DNA of 64,000 bases from an uncultured Collinsella sp. (GTDB lineage: Bacteria; Actinomycetota; Coriobacteriia; Coriobacteriales; Coriobacteriaceae), in the NCBI GenBank assembly GCA_902495525.1, contig CABUXL010000003.1, forward strand, positions 1 to 64,000, read 5' to 3'. Every line of letters starts with the position of its first letter. The first letter of the stretch is position 1. This document shows, in pieces, positions 17,155 to 25,208 of this stretch. Both the position numbers and the translations under genes were made by a program. The notes under the pieces were generated by a model. That model was given only the letters and a program-made list of their open reading frames with translations, was not told the origin of the DNA and ran no database searches.

Positions 17155-18036
17155 ATGAGCAATTGGCTTAAGCTCGAGGGCGATGTCTGCGCCGTGACTG
17201 GCGCGCTCGGCGGTATGGGCGCCGAGATCTGCCGCGAGTTCGCCCGCAATGGCGCCAACGTCGTCATGCTCGACCTGGACGAGGAGAAGGTCAAGGCCGC
17301 AGCCGCCGACCTCGCCGCCGAGTTTGGCATCCACGCCGAGGGTTACAAGATGAACGCCACCGACGAGGCCGAGGTTCAGGCTGCCGTCGACGCCACCATC
17401 GCCGACTTCGGTCGCGTCGACGTCCTCGTCAACACCGCCGGCATCCTGCGCTTCGCCGCCATGGAGGACCTGCCGCTAAGCGACTGGGAGCAGGTACTCA
17501 ACGTCAACCTCACCGGTTACTTCATCACCTCGCAGCGCTTTGGTCGCGAGATGATCAAGGCCGGCCAGGGCCGCCTGGTGCACATCTCGACCGTCGCCAG
17601 CCACTCCCCCGAGACGTTCTCGGGCGTGTACAGCTCCACCAAGGCCGGCGTCAACATGATGTCCAAGATGCTCGCCGCCGAGTGGGGCCCCTACGGCGTC
17701 CGCTCCAACTGCGTCGAGCCTTGCTTCGTTAAGACCCCGATGTCGGCCAACTTCTACGCCGACCCCGAGGTCGAAAAGAGCCGCAGCCGTCTGATCGCCA
17801 CGCGCCGCATCGGCGAGGTCAGCGATATCGCCAACGCCGTCATGTTCCTGGCGTCCACGCGCTCGGACTTTACCACCGGCGACGCCATCAAGGTCGACGG
17901 CGGCTTCTCCAACATGATGGGCGACCTCACCGCCAAGCCCGGCGGCCGTCGCGCCTATGCCGACAACTACCTTAAGAACAAGGGTGTCGAGCTCTGGTCC
18001 GATGAGTCCGGCGTCGCCAAGCCGACTGACCAGTAA
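17155..18036 (+). CDS. SDR family oxidoreductase
   Basis: A 293-residue NAD(P)-dependent short-chain dehydrogenase. The cofactor loop is TGALGGMGAEI near residue 15, followed by the NTAG segment at about 88. The catalytic Ser-Tyr-Lys triad appears as ISTVASHS and YSSTKAG, and the C-terminal half has the GDAIKVDGGF end typical of the classical family. Acidic residues after beta-2 (LDLDEEK) favour NAD over NADP. It heads the LysR-controlled cluster with an OFA-type carrier and a Gfo/Idh oxidoreductase, so oxidation of an imported polyol or sugar acid is a reasonable guess. SD: AAGGGAAG. Confidence 0.92.
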   Translation: MSNWLKLEGDVCAVTGALGGMGAEICREFARNGANVVMLDLDEEKVKAAAADLAAEFGIHAEGYKMNATDEAEVQAAVDATIADFGRVDVLVNTAGILRFAAMEDLPLSDWEQVLNVNLTGYFITSQRFGREMIKAGQGRLVHISTVASHSPETFSGVYSSTKAGVNMMSKMLAAEWGPYGVRSNCVEPCFVKTPMSANFYADPEVEKSRSRLIATRRIGEVSDIANAVMFLASTRSDFTTGDAIKVDGGFSNMMGDLTAKPGGRRAYADNYLKNKGVELWSDESGVAKPTDQ

Positions 18037-18102
18037 ACCAACCTGACAGGGAGGCCCCGCGGACACGCCCGCTCCTCCCCCGTATCGATTAGAAAGAGTC
18101 CA

Positions 18103-19359
18103 ATGGCTTCCACCAACTCCAACAAGGGTCGCGCCGTCGTGCTTTCCGCCGCGTGCGTCACCATGTTCTTCATCAGCTCCATCGCGCTGTATTCCGTCGT
18201 GAGCAAGAACCTGCTCGCCGTCTACCCCGAGTGGTCCAGCGCCCTTACCTGGGCGTTCCCGGTCTTTCAGACCATCATGGCCGTGACGGGCATCTTCGCC
18301 GGCCGCATTTCCGATAAGATCGGCCCGCGCAACGTCGTGATCGCCGCCGCCGTGTGCTACGGCGTGGGCTGGTTCATGTCCGGCACCGTCACCGAGCCGT
18401 GGCAGTTCTACCTGTGGTTCTCGCTCGTCGCCGCCATCGGCAACGGCCTGGGCTACAACCCGGCGCTCACCACCGGCCAAAAGTGGTTCATCGACAAGAA
18501 GGGTCTCGCCTCCGGCATCACCCTGGCCGCTTCGACCGCCGGCCCCGCCGTGCTGTCCCCGGTGCTCGCCTCGCTGCTCATCCCGAGCCTGGGCATCTTT
18601 GGCGCCCTCAAGGCGCTCGGCGTCATCTTCTTTGTGACGATTGCCGCCTCCGCCCTGTTCCTGAAGGCCCCCGAGGCCAGCTGGCTGCCCGAGGGCTTCG
18701 AGGCCCCCAAGGGCGGCGCGCATGCCGGCACCTTCGGTGACCTCACCCCGGGCGAGATGGTCAAGACCCCGCGCTTCTGGGTCCTCATCGTCACCTTCGC
18801 CTTTGCCGCCACCGCAGGCACCCTGCTCGTCGGCAAGGTTGCCTCCATCGCCGCCGTCCAGCTCTTCGCCGACCCCACGAGCGCCGCGGCCGTCGCCCTC
18901 GGCGGTGTGGTGGTCTCCGTCAACACCTGCGCCAACCTGGTTGGCCGTCTGTCCTTTGGCCAGATCATCGACAAGCTCGGCGCCTACAAGTCGCTGCTCA
19001 TCAGCCTTGTCGTCACCATTGTCGCCCTCGTCATCATGTCGATGAGCTTTACGCAGGCCATGTTCTTTGTGGCGCTCGCCCTGCTCGGCTTTAGCTTTGG
19101 CGCCCTGCTCGTCATCTACCCGCCGCTCACCGGTGGCGCCTTTGGTACCAGCAACATCGGCGTCAACTACGGCATCATGTTCCTGGGCTATGCCGCTTCC
19201 ACCTGGATCAGCCAGCCCATCACCGCCGTGCTGTATCACGCCGAGGCCGGCAGCGCCGCCTACCAGCAGTCCTTCTACGGCGCCATCGTGATCGCCGCCA
19301 TCGCCGTCGTGCTCACCGTCTACATGATGGTCTCCGACAGCAAGAAGAAGTCCGCCTAG
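18103..19359 (+). CDS. MFS transporter, OFA (oxalate/formate antiporter-like) family
   Basis: A 418-residue, 12-helix carrier. The family is recognised from the signature AGRISDKIGPRNVV after helix 2, the GNGLGYNPALTTGQKWF segment of helices 4-5, and the ASGITLAASTAGPAVLSP stretch. The OFA family moves small carboxylates in exchange or symport. Position inside a dehydrogenase cluster suggests uptake of the substrate used by the flanking enzymes. It begins 66 bp after the SDR gene with AAAGAG upstream. Confidence 0.9.
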   Translation: MASTNSNKGRAVVLSAACVTMFFISSIALYSVVSKNLLAVYPEWSSALTWAFPVFQTIMAVTGIFAGRISDKIGPRNVVIAAAVCYGVGWFMSGTVTEPWQFYLWFSLVAAIGNGLGYNPALTTGQKWFIDKKGLASGITLAASTAGPAVLSPVLASLLIPSLGIFGALKALGVIFFVTIAASALFLKAPEASWLPEGFEAPKGGAHAGTFGDLTPGEMVKTPRFWVLIVTFAFAATAGTLLVGKVASIAAVQLFADPTSAAAVALGGVVVSVNTCANLVGRLSFGQIIDKLGAYKSLLISLVVTIVALVIMSMSFTQAMFFVALALLGFSFGALLVIYPPLTGGAFGTSNIGVNYGIMFLGYAASTWISQPITAVLYHAEAGSAAYQQSFYGAIVIAAIAVVLTVYMMVSDSKKKSA

Positions 19360-19367
19360 TTTTACCG

Positions 19368-19398
19368 ATGCGACAAAGGGACTGTCCCTTTGTCGCAT
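19368..19398. repeat. Palindrome GCGACAAAGGG, copy 2
   Basis: Inverted repeat 19368-19380 with 19386-19398. Compared with copy 1, GTGAC/GTCAC is replaced by GCGAC/GTCGC, so pairing is kept. It lies between the MFS and Gfo/Idh genes. Confidence 0.55.
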
Positions 19399-19427
19399 TC
19401 CACCGCCACCAGTATTAAGGAGTCGAA

Positions 19428-20468
19428 ATGTCTGAGCTCAACCCCGTCCGCATTGCCGTTATCGGCGCCGGCGCCATGGGCCGCAACCACATCCGCTTTG
19501 TCACCGAGGAACCCGAGGCCGAGCTCGTCGCCATCGCCGACGCCTTTGAGGGCGCCCGCGCCACGGCCGAGGACGCCGGCGTGCCGTTCTTCACCGATCC
19601 CGCCCAGATGATGGACGAGATCAAGCCCGAGGCCGTCATTATCGCCACCCCCAACGACCTGCACCTGGGCGTTGCCCGCGAGGCCGTGAAGCGCAATATT
19701 GTGCCGCTGGTCGAGAAGCCGATCTCCAACGACCTCGAGGATGCCCAGGCCTTTGCCGCCGAGGCCGAGACCGCCGGCGTGCCCGTGCTCGTGGGCCAGC
19801 ACCGTCGCCACAATCCCTTCGTCAACAAGGCCAAGGAGATCATCGAGTCCGGCGAGCTGGGCAAGCTCACCGTGTCGAGCTTCCACTACATGATCTATAA
19901 GAATGACGAGTATTTCGATGTCGAGTGGCGCCGCAAGAAGGGTGCCGGCCCGATCCTGGTCAACCTGGTGCACGACGTCGACCTGCTCCGCTACCTGCTG
20001 GGCGAGCCCGTTGCCGTCCAGGGTATGCAGTCCAGCGCCGCCCGCGGTTTTGAGACCGAGGACTCCGCCGTGGTCAACGTCCGTTTTGCCGATGGCGCGC
20101 TCGCAAGCATGACCATCTCCGACGCCACCGCCAGCCCCTGGAACTGGGAGGCCACCGCCCGCGAGGACCCGCAGTACCGTCCCTTCGACGCCGACGCCTA
20201 CTTTATCGGTGGCACCAAGGGCGCCCTGTCGCTACCCCGCCTGCACCAGTTCTCCTACGACGGCGCCTCCAACTGGCACAAGCCGCTGCAGATGGAGATT
20301 CCGGCCGTGGACCCGGCGCTGCCGCACAAGATGCAGCTCAAGCACTTTGTGAAGGTCGTCCGCCGCGAGGTCGAGCCCGTCGTGACCCCCGCCGATAACG
20401 TCAAGACGCTCACGCTTCTCAACGCCATCAAGGAGGCCGCCGAGACCGGCCAGCTCGTCGAGCTGTAA
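19428..20468 (+). CDS. Gfo/Idh/MocA family oxidoreductase
   Basis: A 346-residue NAD(P)-dependent sugar or inositol dehydrogenase-like enzyme. The Rossmann dinucleotide loop is IGAGAMGRNH near the N-terminus. The EKPIS motif (residues ~97-101), with the catalytic-type Lys, and the downstream GPILVNLVHDVDLLRYLLG with the His/Asp pair are standard family features. SD AAGGAG. It is the third structural gene of the LysR-linked cluster, with an SDR and a carrier. The substrate cannot be deduced; myo-inositol-like polyols and aldonate derivatives are typical for the family. Confidence 0.92.
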   Translation: MSELNPVRIAVIGAGAMGRNHIRFVTEEPEAELVAIADAFEGARATAEDAGVPFFTDPAQMMDEIKPEAVIIATPNDLHLGVAREAVKRNIVPLVEKPISNDLEDAQAFAAEAETAGVPVLVGQHRRHNPFVNKAKEIIESGELGKLTVSSFHYMIYKNDEYFDVEWRRKKGAGPILVNLVHDVDLLRYLLGEPVAVQGMQSSAARGFETEDSAVVNVRFADGALASMTISDATASPWNWEATAREDPQYRPFDADAYFIGGTKGALSLPRLHQFSYDGASNWHKPLQMEIPAVDPALPHKMQLKHFVKVVRREVEPVVTPADNVKTLTLLNAIKEAAETGQLVEL

Positions 20469-20540
20469 TGCCTTAAGAGCGGGTCGCGGCAAACTCCCCG
20501 CCGAGCGCCTTGGCCCGCCGCCAACAAGCCCCTCTTCTTT

Positions 20541-20575
20541 GCCCCGCGAGCAGCCTCCTGCCCGCGGGGCATTTT
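20541..20575 (+). terminator. Terminator of the SDR-MFS-Gfo cluster
   Basis: GCCCCGCG (20541-20548) pairs with CGCGGGGC (20563-20570), followed by ATTTTG. Confidence 0.7.
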
Positions 20576-20638
20576 GCTACCTTGCCGACGATTATTCTGG
20601 AGCGAGGCTATTTTGCGCCTCAGCTTGGTTCGTTCGTC

Positions 20639-20792
20639 ACGAAATGGGCCTATCTACTACGTTTAACCGATCACCCTCAAGCATGCCGAATTTCGCGAGA
20701 TAAAAACCGCAGGTAAACGGCTTGCCGACTTTCGGAAAACCCAGGTATGGTCAGCCCCTACGGGTAAAACGTAGTAGATAGGCCGTTTTCGT
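20639..20792. repeat. 154-bp MITE-like inverted-repeat element
   Basis: Terminal inverted repeats 20639-20668 and 20763-20792 match at about 27 of 30 positions (core GGCCTATCTACTACGTTT). The ~95-bp interior is noncoding. It lies in the 409-bp gap before tex. No transposase is nearby. Confidence 0.5.
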
Positions 20793-20877
20793 GGCGCGGC
20801 CCCAAAACAGCCTTTTGGGACGGGTGGTATCCTTGGTAGCCCTGTGTTGCAAACGCACCTTAAACGCAAGGAGTCCC

Positions 20878-23025
20878 ATGGATCTTATCGCCCAGCTCGC
20901 CCGCGAGCTCAACCTTAAGGCCGCCAACATCGAGGCGGCCGTCAAACTCATCGACGAGGGCAACACCATCCCCTTTATCTCGCGCTACCGCAAGGAAGCC
21001 ACGGGCGGCATGGACGACGTCGCCCTGCGCGCACTCGACGAGCGTCTGTCTTACCTGCGCAATCTTGAGCAGCGCAAAGAGGACGTCATTCTGCTCATCG
21101 ACGCCCAGGGCAAACTCACGCCAGAGCTTGAGCAGCAAATTCGCGAGGCCACGCAGCTCCAGCGTGTCGAGGACCTCTACAAGCCCTACCGCAAAAAGCG
21201 TATGACCCGCGCGCAGAAGGCCCGCGAGGCCGGCCTGGAGCCGCTTGCCAACATGATCATCATGCAGGCCTCGGCCAAGGGCAGCGCGCTCGATGCCGCC
21301 GCGGCCTACGTCAACGAGGACGCCGGCTTCAACACGCCCGAAAAGGCGCTCGCCGGGGCGGCGGACATCGTGGCCGAGACGGTGGCCGAGGACCCCGAGA
21401 ACGTCGCCGACCTGCGCGCCTTTACGCAGAACACCGCCGATATCGTCGTCGAAGCCACAGACCCCGCCGAGAAGACCCCCTACGAGCCCTACTACAACTT
21501 TGACGAGCCGCTGCGCCGTATACCCAACCACCGCGTGCTGGCTATCGACCGCGGCGAGCGCGAGGGCAAGCTCCGCGTGCGCGTGAACGTCGACGGCGCC
21601 GCCGCCACGGCACGCCTCGGCAGCCGTTGGCCCCGACGCCAGGGCGTATTCGCGCCCGTCTTCGATGCCGCCATCGCCGACGGCTACAAGCGCCTCATGG
21701 CCCCCTCGCTGGAGCGCGAGGCCCGCGCCAAACTCACCGTTCGCGCCCAGACCGAGGCCATCAACGTCTTTGCCAAGAATCTCGAGGGCCTGCTCTCGGC
21801 GCGCCCCGTGCGCGGCGCCCGCGTGCTCGCGCTCGATCCGGGCTACCGCACCGGCTGCAAGGTCGCCGTCATGGACGAGACCGGCAAGCTGCTCGACCAC
21901 GGCGTAGTCTACCCCACCAAGCCGCGCCACGACGTCGCCGGCACCAAGCGCGAGCTCGCCCGCCTCGTCAAAAAGGACAGCGTCAACACCATCGTCATCG
22001 GCAACGGCACCGCCAGCCGCGAGACCGAGAAAGTCGTCTCGGAGTTCATTGCCGAGCAGGCGCCCAGCCTTCGCTACACCATCGTTAACGAAGCCGGCGC
22101 GTCGGTGTACTCCGCCTCCGAGCTCGCCAGCCAGGAATATCCCGACCTGGACGTCACCGTGCGTGGCGCCATGAGCCTGGGCCGTCGCCTGCAAGACCCG
22201 CTGGCAGAGCTCGTCAAGATTCCGCCCCAGTCTATCGGCGTGGGCCAGTACCAGCACGACCTTGACCAGGCCGAGCTCTCGCGCACTCTGGGCCACGTGG
22301 TGGAAGACGTCGTCAACCACGTAGGCGTCGACGTGAATACCGCGAGCGCGAGCCTACTGGGATACGTATCGGGCATCACGCCGAGCGTGGCCAAAAACAT
22401 CGTGGCCTACCGCGAGGAAAACGGCGCCTTTACCGATCGCCGTCAGCTTAAGAAGGTCCCCAAGCTGGGACCCAAGGCATATCTCAACGCCGCGGGCTTT
22501 TTGCGCATCAGCGGTGGCAAGAACCCGCTCGACGCGACAAGCGTCCACCCCGAGAGCTACGAGGTGGCCACATCCGTCCTGGAGCGCGCCGGTGTGGCGG
22601 CCAGTGAACTCAGCCGCGGCGGCGTGCCCGACATCGAGCGCCGCCTGGGCAGTATCTCGGCGCTGGCAAGCGACCTGGACTGCGGCACCCTCACGCTCAT
22701 CGACATCGTCAACGAGCTCAAAAAGCCCGGCCGCGACCCGCGAGACGACGCGCCCGAGGTGGTCTTTAGCCGCTCGGCGCTTTCCATCGATGACCTGGAG
22801 CCCGGCATGGAACTCAAGGGCACGGTGCGCAACGTTGTGGACTTTGGCGCCTTCGTCGACGTGGGCGTGCACCAGGACGGCCTCGTGCATATCTCAAAGC
22901 TGGCCAACCGCTTTGTCAAGCACCCGAGCGACGTGGTGCGCGTCGGTGACACGGTCAAGGTGTGGGTCGAAAAGATCGATCGCGACCGCAAGAAGATCTC
23001 GCTCACCATGGTGCAGGGAAAGTAA
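20878..23025 (+). CDS. tex: Tex-family RNA-binding transcription accessory protein
   Basis: A 715-residue cytoplasmic nucleic-acid-binding protein related to yeast Spt6. The order fits Tex: an N-terminal helical region with PFISRYRKEATGGMDD, a YqgF-like RNase H fold around ARVLALDPGYRTGCKVAV, tandem helix-hairpin-helix segments (TPSVAKNIVAYREENGAF), and a C-terminal S1 domain (GMELKGTVRNVVDFGAFVDVGVHQDGLVHIS). ATG 20878 follows AAGGAG and starts MDLIAQLARELN; a 29-codon upstream extension lacks homology. No operon partners. Confidence 0.94.
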   Translation: MDLIAQLARELNLKAANIEAAVKLIDEGNTIPFISRYRKEATGGMDDVALRALDERLSYLRNLEQRKEDVILLIDAQGKLTPELEQQIREATQLQRVEDLYKPYRKKRMTRAQKAREAGLEPLANMIIMQASAKGSALDAAAAYVNEDAGFNTPEKALAGAADIVAETVAEDPENVADLRAFTQNTADIVVEATDPAEKTPYEPYYNFDEPLRRIPNHRVLAIDRGEREGKLRVRVNVDGAAATARLGSRWPRRQGVFAPVFDAAIADGYKRLMAPSLEREARAKLTVRAQTEAINVFAKNLEGLLSARPVRGARVLALDPGYRTGCKVAVMDETGKLLDHGVVYPTKPRHDVAGTKRELARLVKKDSVNTIVIGNGTASRETEKVVSEFIAEQAPSLRYTIVNEAGASVYSASELASQEYPDLDVTVRGAMSLGRRLQDPLAELVKIPPQSIGVGQYQHDLDQAELSRTLGHVVEDVVNHVGVDVNTASASLLGYVSGITPSVAKNIVAYREENGAFTDRRQLKKVPKLGPKAYLNAAGFLRISGGKNPLDATSVHPESYEVATSVLERAGVAASELSRGGVPDIERRLGSISALASDLDCGTLTLIDIVNELKKPGRDPRDDAPEVVFSRSALSIDDLEPGMELKGTVRNVVDFGAFVDVGVHQDGLVHISKLANRFVKHPSDVVRVGDTVKVWVEKIDRDRKKISLTMVQGK

Positions 23026-23057
23026 ACCGCCAAAGCAAGGGTACCCCCTGTAGCGAC

Positions 23058-23227
23058 GTGCAAAATCGCGAGTATTCTGCAATTTCCGCCGTTCCGAACG
23101 CCCCACAGAGACAATAACGTCAAAAACAGCCCCCGTTTTAGCGACATTAGAGCCAGAACGGGGGCCGTTCCATGCTTCGGTTAACTGATAAAGACCTTTA
23201 CCTTGCTGAATACTCGCGATTTTGCAC
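23058..23227. repeat. 170-bp MITE-like element, family GTGCA..GCGAGTATTCTGCAA
   Basis: Terminal inverted repeats of 25 bp (23058-23082 and 23203-23227) with one mismatch. The interior has a second hairpin, GCCCCCGTT/AACGGGGGC. A related element with the same termini lies at 60838-61040. It occupies much of the 382-bp gap after tex. Confidence 0.55.
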
Positions 23228-23306
23228 GGCGCAGGCAGGGGTACCTTTGCCCCACGGCAGGATATGGAAGCCTATCGCCAACCTACCGGCAAGCTCGTGC
23301 CGGCAG

Positions 23307-23376
23307 CCCCGGCCTTCCCTTTCCCTAGCGCGACCCTCGCAAAGCGCGTGAGCGATAGGGAAAGGGAAGGCCGGGG
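23307..23376. repeat. Perfect 21-bp inverted repeat
   Basis: 23307-23327 (beginning CCCCGGCCTTCCC) and 23356-23376 are exact complements around a 28-base spacer. It lies just downstream of the convergent transaldolase gene and could act as its terminator, although it lacks a T-tract. Confidence 0.5.
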
Positions 23377-23407
23377 CGAACAGCCCATGGCGCAGCCAGT
23401 GTTCGCC

Positions 23408-24112
23408 CTACGGCAGAATATGGAAGCCCAAAGCGGCGATATCCTTGGCAAAGCCGCGGACGGTGTCGAGCGAGACCTCGTACGGGTCGCGGCCGATGTT
23501 CTTGCGCTTGGCCAGGATGCTGTTGGGCACCGTGATGATCTGGCAACCACAGGCCTCGGCCTGGTAAATATTGATAAGCTCGCGCGTGGACGCCCACAGG
23601 ACCTCACAGTTGGGCTTGGCGGCGGCCTTCTTAACCGACTCCGTCATAAACGGAATGGGGTCGACGCCGGTGTCGGCGATGCGGCCGGCAAAGAGCGAGA
23701 TGATGGACGGCGTCTCGGCGTCAACGGCCTCGACCATCTCATCGACCTGCGTAGGCGTAAAGATGGTAGTGACGTTGACCTTGATGCCGTCGGCGGAAAG
23801 CTTGCGGACCAGCTCGGCGGTGGACTCGCCCTTGGTGGTCGCGCACGGAATCTTGACGTAGACGTTCTCGGCCCAGGTAGCGATCTCGCGGGCCTCGACC
23901 TCCATGGTCTCGACGTCGTCGGCAAAAACCTCAAACGAGACGGACACATCGGTGATGTGGGCCAGGACCTCCTTGGCAAACGCGCGGTAGTCCGTCACGC
24001 CGCCCTTCTTCATAAGGGACGGGTTGGTCGTGAAACCCTGAACGTTGCCGTTCTCGTACATGTCGAGCATGCCCTCGAGGTTTGCACCGTCAGCGAACAC
24101 CTTGATTGCCAT
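23408..24112 (-). CDS. Transaldolase-family protein (fructose-6-phosphate aldolase type)
   Basis: A 234-residue TIM-barrel class I aldolase. The family is seen in the N-terminal FADGANLEGMLDMYENG and QGFTTNPSLMKKG, and in YVKIPCATTKG, where the Lys is the Schiff-base residue. Length fits the short TalC/Fsa subfamily rather than the ~320-residue TalB class. It should either cleave fructose 6-phosphate or transfer dihydroxyacetone; sequence alone does not decide. ATG 24112 has AAAGGA upstream; an eight-codon extension to 24136 is less likely. Confidence 0.88.
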   Translation of the reverse strand: MAIKVFADGANLEGMLDMYENGNVQGFTTNPSLMKKGGVTDYRAFAKEVLAHITDVSVSFEVFADDVETMEVEAREIATWAENVYVKIPCATTKGESTAELVRKLSADGIKVNVTTIFTPTQVDEMVEAVDAETPSIISLFAGRIADTGVDPIPFMTESVKKAAAKPNCEVLWASTRELINIYQAEACGCQIITVPNSILAKRKNIGRDPYEVSLDTVRGFAKDIAALGFHILP

Positions 24113-24305
24113 CTGCCTGATTCCTTTCGCTTGCACATGGGCGTTAAACTGCTAAACACTTTACCTACGTTTATCAAGGCGTGAGCTGCGGTTTTTTATC
24201 TTCTCGGCGAACGGTATAAACACCTCAGTGTTTGGATTGATAAATCGATTGAGCATGCAAAAGCAAAGAGTCGCAGTTTGAGCAAACGTCAGAACGCGGG
24301 ATTCA

Positions 24306-25133
24306 TTAGATGAGGCCGAAATGCTGCATCGCTGTGACGGTGCCGTCGTGTGCGACATCGTCGGTCACGTAGTCGGCGACCGCCTTGACCTCGGGCATGG
24401 CGTTGCCCATGGCGACAGCCGTCTCGACCGCAGCGAGCATGCCCAGGTCGTTACCCGAATCGCCGAAGCCAAAGGTGCGCGCGTTGCCGGTGCGACCCAG
24501 GTATTCCAGCGCTCGCGCCACGCCCACGCCCTTGTCGATGCCCTTGGGGCTCAGCTCGCGATTCTGACCACCGGTGTTGCACAGCTCAAACTCGCGATCG
24601 ATAAAGCCATCATCGTTGGCTACGCGAGCCAGGTCGCTCGCGACGATGCCTACCTTGCCCACGCGCAGACGGCCGTCGACGCGCATCTCCTCGGTGCTGT
24701 GCGCCACAGAAGTGCCGATCAGAGACGACTGCTCAACACCCGCGGGTTCCAGGGCAAAAGTAGCCACGTTGGTCTCGAAAAAGGCCTCAATCCCTGCCGC
24801 GGCCATACGGCGTGCAAGCTCCTCGATAACGTCCTCGCCAAAGCAGTCCTCGTGTACCACGCGTCCCTCGACCTCGAGCGTGGCTCCCGCCATGGCAACG
24901 ATGCCCGCGGGGTCGAGCGCACGCAAGCTGTCCGCGATGAGCCACAGGGGACGACCCGTGCAGATAAACGCCTGGTGTCCCGCGTCGCGCAGACGATGAA
25001 ACGCCTCGACGACCGTCTGCGAGGGGTGAACCGCCGAAAAGTCCTTGTCGGTCATGTTGTCGGGATCGAACGACGTCAGCGTGCCGTCCACGTCAAAAAA
25101 GAGCACGGAGGAATCGGGGCTCGCATCAATCAT
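24306..25133 (-). CDS. HAD superfamily hydrolase, Cof-like
   Basis: A 275-residue phosphatase of the Cof/YbjI type with a C2B cap. Catalytic motif I is FFDVDGTLT (both Asp present), motif II follows in FICTGRP, and motif IV is FGFGDSGNDLGML. Such enzymes dephosphorylate sugar phosphates or flavin and pyridoxal phosphates in the cytoplasm. SD AAAGGA, start ATG. It is divergent from the methyltransferase gene, with the palindrome CCATTATATAATGG in between. The substrate is unknown. Confidence 0.9.
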   Translation of the reverse strand: MIDASPDSSVLFFDVDGTLTSFDPDNMTDKDFSAVHPSQTVVEAFHRLRDAGHQAFICTGRPLWLIADSLRALDPAGIVAMAGATLEVEGRVVHEDCFGEDVIEELARRMAAAGIEAFFETNVATFALEPAGVEQSSLIGTSVAHSTEEMRVDGRLRVGKVGIVASDLARVANDDGFIDREFELCNTGGQNRELSPKGIDKGVGVARALEYLGRTGNARTFGFGDSGNDLGMLAAVETAVAMGNAMPEVKAVADYVTDDVAHDGTVTAMQHFGLI

Positions 25134-25169
25134 ATGGGTTCCTTTCGGGGGCGAGAGTAAACGAAGTAT

Positions 25170-25183
25170 CCATTATATAATGG
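25170..25183. promoter_or_regulatory. Palindrome with TATAAT before the rlmKL-like gene
   Basis: CCATTATATAATGG is a perfect 14-bp palindrome containing a consensus -10 (TATAAT at 25176-25181) 27 bp before the methyltransferase start. No good -35 is seen. Confidence 0.45.
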
Positions 25184-25208
25184 AGCGACGCAACCAGAGA
25201 GGTCACCC

